Shown here piece after piece: positions 16,823-24,759 of a stretch of DNA of 64,000 nt; the stretch's first letter is position 1, and each line of letters starts with the position of its first letter. The position numbers and the translations under genes are program-made. The notes beneath the pieces were generated by a model that was not told where the DNA came from, made no database searches, and was given only the letters and a program-made list of their open reading frames with translations. Source of the DNA: Pseudonocardia sp. ICBG1293 (GTDB lineage Bacteria > Actinomycetota > Actinomycetes > Mycobacteriales > Pseudonocardiaceae); the NCBI RefSeq assembly GCF_020131355.1, contig NZ_JAHLEL010000051.1, forward strand, positions 496,001 to 560,000, written 5' to 3'.

Positions 16823-17881
16823 ATGTTCCGATCCGCTCCTGGCACGACCTCGCGGCGCCGGGGCCTGCTGGCCGCCGCGAGCGCCCTCACGACGCCGCTG
16901 CTGCCCGAGGACTTCCTGAGGCTGGTCGACCCGCTCTGGTCGACGACGTCGCTGCGCGGCCGGGTCGTCGCCCGTCGTCGGGAGACCGGCCGCGCCGTCT
17001 CCGTGACCATCGAGCCCGGGCACGCCTGGGCCGGTCACCGCGCGGGTCAGTACCTCGGCGTCGGTGTCGAGGTGGACGGTGTCCGGCTCACCCGCAGCTA
17101 CTCGCTCACCTCCCCGGAGGACGCCGAGCACCTCACGGTGACCGTGCAGGAGGTCGACGGTGGCGCGGTGTCGCCCACCCTGGTCCGCGACCTGCCGATC
17201 GGCACGATCGTCGAGCTGGAGCAGGCCGCCGGCGGGTTCACCCTGCCCGACCCGCTCCCGGAGAAGCTGCTGTTCGTCACCGCGGGCAGCGGGATCACCC
17301 CGGTGATGAGCATGCTGCGCACCCTCGACCGCGCCGCGACGATGCCCGACGTGGTGCTGGTGCACGGGGCCCGCACGCCGGAGGACACGATCTTCCGGGC
17401 CGAGCTGGCCGGTCTGGCCGCGCGGCACCCGTCGCTGCGGGTCGTGCTGCGCCACAGCGCCGTCTCCGGGCGGCTCGACCCCGCCACGCTCGACGACACC
17501 GTCGCCGACCGGGCGGACCGCGCCGTGTACGCCTGCGGCCCCGACGGCCTGCTCGACGCGCTGGAGGAGGCCTGGGAGGGCGTGGTGGCCGAGCGCTTCA
17601 CCCCGCCGGCCCGCGCCACCGAGGGGACCGGGGGCACCGTCGACCTCGGCGGTGACGACGTCGTCGTCGCGTCCGGCCAGAGCCTCCTCGAGGCCGGGGA
17701 GGCGGCCGGGAAGCTCATGCCCAGCGGCTGCCGGATGGGCATCTGCTTCGGCTGCGTGCTGCCGCTGCGCGAGGGCCGGGTGCGCGACCTGCGCACCGGC
17801 GAGGCGCACGGCGAGCCCGGCGACCTCGTCCAGACCTGCATCAACTCCGCGTGCGGGCCCGCCCGCATCGACCTTCCCTGA
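16823..17881 (+). CDS. ferredoxin-NAD(P)H reductase with C-terminal 2Fe-2S domain
   Basis: A 352-residue electron-transfer flavoprotein. Domains: FAD-binding barrel (about 40-150; VTRSYSL-type motif seen as VRLTRSYSLTSPE), NAD(P)-binding domain (about 150-265; KLLFVTAGSGITPVMSMLRTL), and plant-type 2Fe-2S ferredoxin (about 275-352) with ligands in SGCRMGICFGCVLPL and TCINSACG. It is the typical reductase partner of membrane acyl desaturases, like the Rv3230c-DesA3 pair of Mycobacterium tuberculosis. The ATG at 16823 is the first in-frame start after the divergent MerR promoter. The desaturase follows 29 nt downstream in the same operon. Confidence 0.92.
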   Translation: MFRSAPGTTSRRRGLLAAASALTTPLLPEDFLRLVDPLWSTTSLRGRVVARRRETGRAVSVTIEPGHAWAGHRAGQYLGVGVEVDGVRLTRSYSLTSPEDAEHLTVTVQEVDGGAVSPTLVRDLPIGTIVELEQAAGGFTLPDPLPEKLLFVTAGSGITPVMSMLRTLDRAATMPDVVLVHGARTPEDTIFRAELAGLAARHPSLRVVLRHSAVSGRLDPATLDDTVADRADRAVYACGPDGLLDALEEAWEGVVAERFTPPARATEGTGGTVDLGGDDVVVASGQSLLEAGEAAGKLMPSGCRMGICFGCVLPLREGRVRDLRTGEAHGEPGDLVQTCINSACGPARIDLP

Positions 17882-17910
17882 TCGTTCCGCTCCGACCGAA
17901 GGAGGTTCTC

Positions 17911-19092
17911 ATGACCGCCGTCCTGGAGAACCCCACGCACGCCGAGCCCGGCCCGGAGGTGACCGGCCGCGAGCAGCACCCGCAGCGCCCGGTGCTGGAG
18001 CTCGTGCCCTCCTCGCGTCGCGAGGACGTGCAGGCCACGACCGAGCTGACGGCCGAGCAGATCGAGGAGCTCGGCCGCAGGCTCGACGCGATCCGCGACC
18101 GCGTCCTCGCCGAGCGCGGCGCGTCCGACGCCGAGTACATCCGCGGCGTCATTCGCAAGCAGCGGGCGCTGGAGATCGGCGGCCGTGCGCTGCTGTTCGC
18201 CGGTGTGCTGCCGCCGGCCTGGATCGCCGGCACCGCCATGCTCTCGATCGCCAAGATCCTCGAGAACATGGAGATCGGGCACAACGTCATGCACGGCCAG
18301 TGGGACTGGATGCGTGACCCGAAGATCCACTCGTCCACCTGGGAGTGGGACAACGTCTCGTCCTCGGCGGAGTGGAAGCACTCGCACAACTACATGCACC
18401 ACACCTACACCAACGTCGTCGGCAAGGACCGCGACGTGGGCTACGGGATCCTGCGCCTGTCCGAGGAGCAGCGGTGGACGCCGTACTACCTCGGGAACCC
18501 GCTCTACAACTTCCTGCTCAGCCTGTTCTTCGAGTACGGCGTCGCGCTGCACGACCTCGAGGTCGAGAAGGTCGTGGCGGGGCAGAAGCCGCTGAGCCGG
18601 GTCTGGCAGCAGGTCAAGGCGATCGGCCGCAAGACCGGGCGCCAGATCCTGAAGGACTACGTCGCGTTCCCCGCGCTGGCCGGGCCGTTCTTCCTGCCGG
18701 TGCTCGCGGGCAACGTCACCGCGAACCTGGTGCGCAACGTCTGGTCGCACGCGGTCATCTTCTGCGGGCACTTCCCGACCGGCGCGGTGCAGTTCACCGA
18801 AGAGCAGCTGGAGGACGAGAGCCGCGGTGAGTGGTACGTCCGTCAGCTGCTCGGCTCGGCCAACCTCGACGGCGGCCGGTTCTTCCACCTGATGACCGGC
18901 CAGCTGTCCTTCCAGATCGAGCACCACCTGTTCCCGGACCTGCCCAGCAACCGCTACGCCGAGATCGCCCCCGAGGTCCGGGAGCTCTGCCGCGAGTACG
19001 GGCTGGAGTACACGAGCGGGCCGCTGTGGACGCAGTACATGCAGGTCCTGGGCACGATCAACCGACTGGCCCTGCCGAACGGGAAGCGCTGA
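17911..19092 (+). CDS. membrane acyl-CoA/fatty acid desaturase (DesA3-like)
   Basis: Inserts a cis double bond in long-chain acyl groups using O2 and electrons from the reductase encoded just upstream. The 393-residue protein has three di-iron histidine boxes: HNVMH (from 124), HSHNYMHH (from 157) and QIEHHLFP (His338-339), separated by membrane segments. The N-terminal 60 residues are polar. The ATG at 17911 follows a good GGAGG. The MerR protein encoded divergently is the likely regulator, probably adjusting membrane or mycolate-precursor unsaturation. The family includes oleoyl-forming stearoyl-CoA desaturases; exact regiochemistry is not visible. Confidence 0.93.
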   Translation: MTAVLENPTHAEPGPEVTGREQHPQRPVLELVPSSRREDVQATTELTAEQIEELGRRLDAIRDRVLAERGASDAEYIRGVIRKQRALEIGGRALLFAGVLPPAWIAGTAMLSIAKILENMEIGHNVMHGQWDWMRDPKIHSSTWEWDNVSSSAEWKHSHNYMHHTYTNVVGKDRDVGYGILRLSEEQRWTPYYLGNPLYNFLLSLFFEYGVALHDLEVEKVVAGQKPLSRVWQQVKAIGRKTGRQILKDYVAFPALAGPFFLPVLAGNVTANLVRNVWSHAVIFCGHFPTGAVQFTEEQLEDESRGEWYVRQLLGSANLDGGRFFHLMTGQLSFQIEHHLFPDLPSNRYAEIAPEVRELCREYGLEYTSGPLWTQYMQVLGTINRLALPNGKR

Positions 19093-19141
19093 TAGCTTCC
19101 GTCGTGTCCGATCCGTCCGGATCGGCGGAGGGGGAGCGGTC

Positions 19142-19573
19142 GTGCGGCACCTGGTGGGGATCCTGGTCGGGCTCGTCGGGACGGCGGTGGCGCTCGCCGT
19201 CGCCGGTGCGGGGATGGGCATCGCCTCCGAGTCGATGATGCGGATGGACCTCGACCGGGTCCCCGCCGGCTCGGGCCTGCTGTTCGTGGGCGGGCTGCTG
19301 CTGGGCGCGGTGGTGCTCGCCGCCCGGCTGTCCCCGGGCGCACCGCTGGCCGGGGCCGTGCTGCTCCTGGGTGGTTCGGCGTGGACGCTGGTCGACCCGC
19401 AGTCGTCGTTCGCACTCGGCCGCGGGCTCGGCTACCTGCTGAGCCTGCAGTACGGGATGCTGCTCGCCGGTCTGCTCGCGGTGGCGGCGTTCGTCGTGCC
19501 GCGGCGGCGGGCCGAACCCGGCCCGCCGCCGTCGTGGGCACAGGGCCCGTCGTCGGGGCCGGTCGTCCACTGA
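19142..19573 (+). CDS. small membrane protein of unknown function
   Basis: 143 residues with four hydrophobic helices (about 5-28, 45-62, 66-82 and 97-118) and a proline-rich polar C-terminal tail. It begins at GTG 19142 behind GGAGGGGGAGCGGTC. I do not recognise a family. A TAGCTT box lies just after the desaturase stop (about 19093), so it probably has its own transcript. Confidence 0.6.
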   Translation: MRHLVGILVGLVGTAVALAVAGAGMGIASESMMRMDLDRVPAGSGLLFVGGLLLGAVVLAARLSPGAPLAGAVLLLGGSAWTLVDPQSSFALGRGLGYLLSLQYGMLLAGLLAVAAFVVPRRRAEPGPPPSWAQGPSSGPVVH

Positions 19574-19860
19574 CCGGTCCGGTCCGCCCACCGGCGCGGC
19601 GGCACGACGTCGAGGAAGCCGGGCACCTGCGCGATCCGGCCGCCGCCGTCGGTCACGACCACCTCGAACCCGACCACCGGGGCCTCGGCACCGGAGGCGA
19701 CGACCTCCGGCGGCGCCGCCTGCCGGCGGAACCACGCCCGGTCGTGGTGCCCGTCGACCTCGCCGGGCAGCCGGAACCCGACCCCGGCCGGCTCCTCCCG
19801 GACCGTGCCCGGGAACCCGGCGACGCCGTCGTGGCCGGTGCGGGCGGCGAGCGGATCGGG
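19574..19860 (-). pseudogene. 5'-truncated NTF2/SnoaL-like remnant
   Basis: The minus strand reads DPLAARTGHDGVAGF, GFRLPGEVDGHHDRAWF and GFEVVVTDGGGRIAQVPGFL, the look of the C-terminal half of an NTF2-like (SnoaL) polyketide-cyclase-type fold, ending around VPPRRW. There is no ATG or GTG upstream of this segment before the neighbouring flavoprotein's coding end, and the normal N-terminal helices are missing. It thus looks like a decayed remnant that the flavoprotein gene abuts. The call rests on pattern only. Otherwise this 300-nt gap has nothing. Confidence 0.4.
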
Positions 19861-19873
19861 GTGGCGGACCCGC

Positions 19874-21049
19874 TCAGCCCGCGACCCCCGAGGACAGCGA
19901 CAGCACCGGCACCGTCCCGTTCAGCACCGAGTCCCCGATCACCTGCTGCTTGTAGACGATCGGGTTGTGCACGGCGAGGGTGCGGGAGTTGCGCCAGTGC
20001 CGGTCCAGCGCCCGGTCGACGTCGACCGTGGAGGCGCCCCCCACCTCGAACAGCTCCGAGGTCGCGTCCAGGACCAGCTGCGGCACGGTCGACTGGGCCC
20101 GGTACACGTCGAGCTCGGCGGTCGGGCCGTGTCCGGGGTCGGTGAGCGCCCGCTCCAGCGAGGCCGCCGCGGCGTCGACGACGGCGGCGACGGTGAACGC
20201 GGCCGCGTCGACCTTCCCGACGACCTGTTGCACCAGCGGGTCGTCCCTGGGCAGGTCGGCGTTGCCGTAGGGCCAGTTGCGGCGCCGGTCGCGGACGTAG
20301 GCGGCGGCGTCGTCGGCGGCGCGGCGGGCGATCCCGGCCAGCGCCGCCAGCTGCACCAGCTGCAGGAACGCCTGCCGGACCGGCTGGTGCACGTCGGTCG
20401 GCGCGGGCCGCACCTGGGCCGGGTCGACCTCCACCGCGGTGAACCGGGTGGTGCCGCTGGCCGTCAGCTTCTGCCCGAACCCGCGCCAGTCGTCGACCCG
20501 CTCGACCCCCGGGTCGGTCGTCTCGACCAGCACGGTCACCCGCTCGCCGTTCTCGTCGAGGGCGACGACGTCGACCAGGTCGGCGTAGAGCGTCCCGGTG
20601 CAGTAGAACTTCTCGCCGTCGAGCAGCAGCGTGTCCCCGTCGCGGCGCAGCGTCGTGGTGGCGGAGTTGCGCACCACCCCGCCGCGCTCGGAGATGGCGT
20701 TGCCGACCAGGCGTCCGGCCGCGATCTGCTCCACCCGCCCGCGCAGTACCGGGTCGTCCGCGGCACCGGCCGACCACAGCTCGGCGTACAGGAGGTGGGT
20801 CCGCAGCGCCTGCGGGACGTTCGAGTCCGCCGCACCCAGCTCGACGAGCAGCCCGAACAGCTGGCGCAGCGAGGCGCCCGCGCCGCCGGCCTCCACCGGG
20901 AGCCGGACGGCGCCGAACCCGGCCTCGCGCAGGGCGGCGATCTCCGCCACGGGCAGGCGCCGCTCCAGCTCCCGCTCGACCGCCCCGGCGGCGATCCGGT
21001 CGAACAGCGGGCGGAACCGGGCGTGCAGCTCGGCGTCGGTCACGGACAC
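19874..21049 (-). CDS. acyl-CoA dehydrogenase-fold flavoprotein (DszC/SfnB-like)
   Basis: A 391-residue protein with the acyl-CoA dehydrogenase fold: helical N-domain (1-120), beta domain with ISERGGVVRNSATTTLRRDGDTLLLDGEKFYCTG, and a C-terminal helical bundle. It lacks the catalytic Glu context of true dehydrogenases. RHWRNSRTLAVHNP near the C-terminus is typical of the DszC/SfnB monooxygenase branch, which uses reduced FMN for sulfur or aromatic oxidation. The start is the GTG/ATG at 21049 with AGGAGACCCCC upstream. A flavin reductase partner is not nearby. The substrate may be an organosulfur compound, by family analogy only. Confidence 0.8.
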   Translation of the reverse strand: MSVTDAELHARFRPLFDRIAAGAVERELERRLPVAEIAALREAGFGAVRLPVEAGGAGASLRQLFGLLVELGAADSNVPQALRTHLLYAELWSAGAADDPVLRGRVEQIAAGRLVGNAISERGGVVRNSATTTLRRDGDTLLLDGEKFYCTGTLYADLVDVVALDENGERVTVLVETTDPGVERVDDWRGFGQKLTASGTTRFTAVEVDPAQVRPAPTDVHQPVRQAFLQLVQLAALAGIARRAADDAAAYVRDRRRNWPYGNADLPRDDPLVQQVVGKVDAAAFTVAAVVDAAAASLERALTDPGHGPTAELDVYRAQSTVPQLVLDATSELFEVGGASTVDVDRALDRHWRNSRTLAVHNPIVYKQQVIGDSVLNGTVPVLSLSSGVAG

Positions 21050-21142
21050 GGGGGTCTCCTGGGAGATCGGGGACGACGCACGTGGGGGTCGGGTCGGGGC
21101 CAGCGTAGGTCTCCCGCCCCGTGGCCCGCCGTGACCCGCGCC

Positions 21143-22039
21143 TCAGCGGGCGTGTGCGCGGGCGGCGGTCCGCACGATCCCCTCGACCAGCCGGGGCCAC
21201 ACCCACCGCGGCAGGTCGTGGCCCATCCCCGGGACCTCCATCAGCTCGGCGCCCGGGACGGCCGCCGCGGTCGCACGGCCCCCGTCGGGCCGGATGATCC
21301 GGTCCTCACGCCCGTGCAGCACCAGGGCCGGGCAGGTCAGTGCACGCAGGTCGGCGGTCCGGTCCCGCTCGGCGACGATCGCCGCCAGCTGCCGGCCCGC
21401 CCCGCTGCCGTCGCCGGTCTCGCGGGCCTGCGCCCGCCGGAACGTGACGCGCACGTCCTCGTCGTCGGCGGCGGTCCGGTCGTGCGAGCCGATCCGGCGG
21501 AACGACCGGACCAGACCCTCGACCGGGTCCGACGGCGGTGGGCGGAGGAACTCGGGGAGCATCCGCGGCGCGGTCCGTCCGGTGCCGTCGCCGGGGCGGC
21601 CCATCACCGAGGTCAGCGACCGGACCAGGCCGGGGTGGCGGATCGCGGTCTCCTGGGCGATCGAGGCGCCCAGCGAGGCGCCGACCACGTGCGCCCCGGA
21701 CGGCGCGACCCGGGCGATCAGCCCGCCGGTGTCGTCGGCCATGTCGGCGAGGGTGTAGACCGGCCGGGCCCGCCGGGTGAGGAACCCCCACGCCGAGATG
21801 CCCGGCCCGGACAGCTGCGTCGACCGGCCGACGTCGCGGTTGTCGAACCGCACCACGCGGAACCCGCGGCCGGCCAGCGCGGTGCACAGGTCGTCGCGCC
21901 ACCAGTCCAGGGACAGGCCCAGCCCCATCACCAGGACCACCACCGGGTCGGCCGGGTCGCCGAAGGACTGGTGGCACAGCCGGACCGCGCCGACGTCGGT
22001 GTACTCCTCGGGTTCCACACCCCGCCTTCGGTCGGACAC
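21143..22039 (-). CDS. alpha/beta hydrolase
   Basis: A 298-residue alpha/beta-hydrolase. The nucleophile elbow is GASLGAS (Ser122), the acid is in LVLHGREDRIIRP and the His in VPGMGHDLP, with oxyanion segment VVLVMGLGLSLDWW. The subgroup resembles Rv0045c-type esterases and the C-C hydrolase-like enzymes of actinobacteria; the substrate is unknown. It starts at GTG 22039, 45 bp from the divergent radical SAM gene, and the two promoters must overlap. Confidence 0.85.
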   Translation of the reverse strand: MSDRRRGVEPEEYTDVGAVRLCHQSFGDPADPVVVLVMGLGLSLDWWRDDLCTALAGRGFRVVRFDNRDVGRSTQLSGPGISAWGFLTRRARPVYTLADMADDTGGLIARVAPSGAHVVGASLGASIAQETAIRHPGLVRSLTSVMGRPGDGTGRTAPRMLPEFLRPPPSDPVEGLVRSFRRIGSHDRTAADDEDVRVTFRRAQARETGDGSGAGRQLAAIVAERDRTADLRALTCPALVLHGREDRIIRPDGGRATAAAVPGAELMEVPGMGHDLPRWVWPRLVEGIVRTAARAHAR

Positions 22040-22070
22040 GACCCGCCGGTTCGTCCCGAACGGAGGTGGC

Positions 22071-22076
22071 TACCCT
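22071..22076 (+). promoter_or_regulatory. -10 box of a leaderless radical SAM promoter
   Basis: TACCCT ends 8 nt before the GTG at 22085 without an intervening Shine-Dalgarno (the GGAGG at 22061-22065 lies upstream of the box). Confidence 0.5.
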
Positions 22077-22084
22077 GGTGCAGC

Positions 22085-24058
22085 GTGGCACCCACCTCCG
22101 TCTTCCCCGCCCTGGAGCCGATCCTGCCCCGCGTCGCCAAGCCGGTGCAGTACGTCGGTGGTGAGGGGAACTCGCAGGTCAAGCCGTGGGACTCCGCGGC
22201 CGTCCGCTGGGCACTGCTCTACCCGGACGCCTACGAGGTCGGCCTGCCCAACCAGGGCGTCCAGATCCTGTACGAGGTCCTCAACGAGCGCGCCGACGCG
22301 CTGGCCGAGCGCTGCTACGCGGTCTGGCCCGATCTCGAGGCCCTGATGCGCGAGTCGGGGGTGCCGTCGTTCACCGTCGACGCCCACCACGCGATCGGTG
22401 ACTTCGACGTCCTCGGCGTCTCCTTCTCCACCGAGCTCGGCTACACCAACCTGCTCACCACGCTCGACCTGGCGGGGGTCCCGCTGCACGCCCGGGACCG
22501 CGACGGGACCCACCCGGTCGTCGTGGCCGGCGGGCACGCGGCGTTCAACCCGGAGCCGGTCGCGGACTTCGTCGACGTCGCCGCGCTCGGCGACGGCGAG
22601 GAGGTCGTCGGGGACATCACCGACGTGGTCCGTGACTGGAAGGGCGAGGGGTGCCCGGGCGGGCGCCGGGAGCTGCTGCTGCGGCTGTCGGCGACGCCCG
22701 GCTGCTACGTCCCCTCCCTCTACGACGTGAGCTACCGGCCCGACGGCCACATCGCCGCGGTCACGCCGGTCGACGACCGCGTCCCGGCCACGGTGCAGAA
22801 GCGCACCACCATCGAGCTCGACGAGTGGCCCTACCCGAAGAAGCCGCTGGTCCCGCTGGCCGAGACCGTGCACGAGCGGGCCAGCGTCGAGATCTTCCGC
22901 GGCTGCACCCGCGGCTGCCGGTTCTGCCAGGCCGGGATGATCACCCGCCCGGTGCGGGAGCGGTCGCTGCAGGGCGTCGGCGAGATGGTCGACGCCGCCG
23001 TGCGGGCCTCGGGCTTCGACGAGGTCGGCCTGCTGTCGCTGTCGAGCGCCGACCACTCCGAGATCGCCGAGATCACCAAGGGCCTCGCCGACCGCTACGA
23101 GGGCACCAACACCTCGCTGTCGCTGCCCTCCACCCGGGTCGACGCGTTCAACATCGACCTGGCCAACGAGATCTCCCGCAACGGCCGTCGCTCCGGGCTG
23201 ACCTTCGCCCCCGAGGGCGGGTCCGAGCGGATCCGCCGTGTGATCAACAAGATGGTCTCCGAGGAGGACCTCATCCGGACCTGCGCCGAGGCGTTCTCGC
23301 AGGGATGGCGGCAGGTGAAGCTGTACTTCATGTGCGGGCTGCCCACCGAGACCGACGAGGACGTGCTGGAGATCGCCGGGATGGCCTACCGGGTGATCGA
23401 GGCCGGGCGGCGGGCCTCGGGCCGCAACGACGTGCGCTGCACCATCTCCATCGGCGGCTTCGTGCCGAAGCCGCACACCCCGTTCCAGTGGGCCGCGCAG
23501 TGCCACCCCGAGGTGGTCGACTCCCGGCTGCGCAAGCTGCGCGAGGCGGTCAACGCCGACCGGAAGATCGGCCGCAACATCGGCATGCGCTACCACGACG
23601 GCGAGCCCTCGCTGATCGAGGGACTGCTCGCCCGCGGTGACCGCCGGGTCGGCGCCGTCATCGAGCGGGTGTGGCGCGACGGCGGCCGCTTCGACGGGTG
23701 GTCCGAGCACTTCTCCTACCGCCGCTGGGTCGACTCCGCGGCGCAGGCGCTGGAGCCGCAGGGGGTGTCGCTGGACTGGTTCACCACCCGCGAGCGCGAC
23801 GCCGAGGAGGTCCTGCCCTGGGACCACCTGGACTCCGGCCTGGAGCGCGACTGGCTCTGGGAGGACTGGCAGGACGCGCTCGAGGGACGCGAGCAGGACG
23901 ACTGCCGCTGGACGCCCTGCTTCGACTGCGGGGTGTGCCCGTCCACCGGCACCGACATCGAGGTCGGCCCCAGTGGGACCACGCTGCTGCCGCTGACCGT
24001 GGTGAACCCGACGGCCTCGGCCGCCGGACCGCTCGGGGGCACGTCCCCGGGTGACTGA
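22085..24058 (+). CDS. TIGR03960-family B12-binding/radical SAM protein
   Basis: A 657-residue radical SAM enzyme. An N-terminal cobalamin-binding-like domain (about 40-190; LLYPDAYEVGLPNQGVQILYE, VVVAGGHAAFNPEP) precedes the SAM core with the 4Fe-4S ligands Cys274, Cys278 and Cys281 (FRGCTRGCRFCQAG). A C-terminal Cys-rich segment, PCFDCGVC, may hold a second cluster or metal. This family works with the TIGR03936 protein, found here further down (26268), and sits next to rne-rplU-rpmA in actinobacteria, so an rRNA or tRNA modification role is suspected. The reaction is unknown. It overlaps the next GNAT by 8 nt. Confidence 0.92.
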   Translation: MAPTSVFPALEPILPRVAKPVQYVGGEGNSQVKPWDSAAVRWALLYPDAYEVGLPNQGVQILYEVLNERADALAERCYAVWPDLEALMRESGVPSFTVDAHHAIGDFDVLGVSFSTELGYTNLLTTLDLAGVPLHARDRDGTHPVVVAGGHAAFNPEPVADFVDVAALGDGEEVVGDITDVVRDWKGEGCPGGRRELLLRLSATPGCYVPSLYDVSYRPDGHIAAVTPVDDRVPATVQKRTTIELDEWPYPKKPLVPLAETVHERASVEIFRGCTRGCRFCQAGMITRPVRERSLQGVGEMVDAAVRASGFDEVGLLSLSSADHSEIAEITKGLADRYEGTNTSLSLPSTRVDAFNIDLANEISRNGRRSGLTFAPEGGSERIRRVINKMVSEEDLIRTCAEAFSQGWRQVKLYFMCGLPTETDEDVLEIAGMAYRVIEAGRRASGRNDVRCTISIGGFVPKPHTPFQWAAQCHPEVVDSRLRKLREAVNADRKIGRNIGMRYHDGEPSLIEGLLARGDRRVGAVIERVWRDGGRFDGWSEHFSYRRWVDSAAQALEPQGVSLDWFTTRERDAEEVLPWDHLDSGLERDWLWEDWQDALEGREQDDCRWTPCFDCGVCPSTGTDIEVGPSGTTLLPLTVVNPTASAAGPLGGTSPGD

Positions 24059-24593
24059 GAACGGACTGTCCTCGATCCCGGACCCGGCCGTCGCCGACGG
24101 TTCCTCCTGGGAGTACGGCGGCAGGCACCTGCGGGTCAGGGTCGCCGACGAGCGCGACGTCGCCGAGCTCGCCCGGCTGCGCAGGCTCTGGCTGGAGGAG
24201 CGCGCCGGACGCCCGGTCGACGACCCCGGCTTCGCCGAGGCGTTCGCCGCCTGGTGGCGGGTCGAACAGCCGCGCCGGGCGTTCTGGGTGGCCGAGGCGG
24301 GCAGCGACCGCGCCGGGTGGACCCCGGTCGGGTCGATCAACGTGCTGGAGACCGTGCAGATGCCCCGGCCCGGGGGCCGGGGGACGCGGACCGGACAGGT
24401 CGGCAACGCCTTCGTGCTCGCCGCGTTCACCGAGGCGGGTGTGCCCCGGGTGCTGCTCGCGGCGGTGGTCGCGCACGCCAGGGCCCGCGGGTACCGGCGG
24501 CTGATGCTGGCCCCGACCGCGGGCAGCGCCGCGTTCTACCGGCGCGCCGGGTTCCGACCCGCCGGCGACACGCTGCTGGTCCTGGGCGACTGA
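24051..24593 (+). CDS. GNAT-family N-acetyltransferase
   Basis: 180 residues with the GNAT outline: HLRVRVADERDVAELARLRRLWLEE at the N-terminus, beta strands WVAEAGSD and VGSINVLETVQMP, and a CoA-binding half GQVGNAFVLAAFTEAGVPRVLLAAVVAHARARGYRRLML, ending FYRRAGFRP. It starts at GTG 24051 inside the end of the radical SAM gene, so it is co-translated with it. The acceptor is unknown. Confidence 0.82.
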   Translation: MTENGLSSIPDPAVADGSSWEYGGRHLRVRVADERDVAELARLRRLWLEERAGRPVDDPGFAEAFAAWWRVEQPRRAFWVAEAGSDRAGWTPVGSINVLETVQMPRPGGRGTRTGQVGNAFVLAAFTEAGVPRVLLAAVVAHARARGYRRLMLAPTAGSAAFYRRAGFRPAGDTLLVLGD

Positions 24594-24759
24594 GGCGGAC
24601 CGCGGCGGGCTTTCGTGCCCGTCCGGTCGTCTCCGTCCCGCGGTGTCCGGATCGGATACCCAACGGTCACGGGGGTGCCCGGTGCTGCGGCGATGATCGA
24701 ACTAGGGTCTGGCCGCACCGGGCCCGCGACGGCGTCCGGATCCGGCGTGGGGGGACCAC

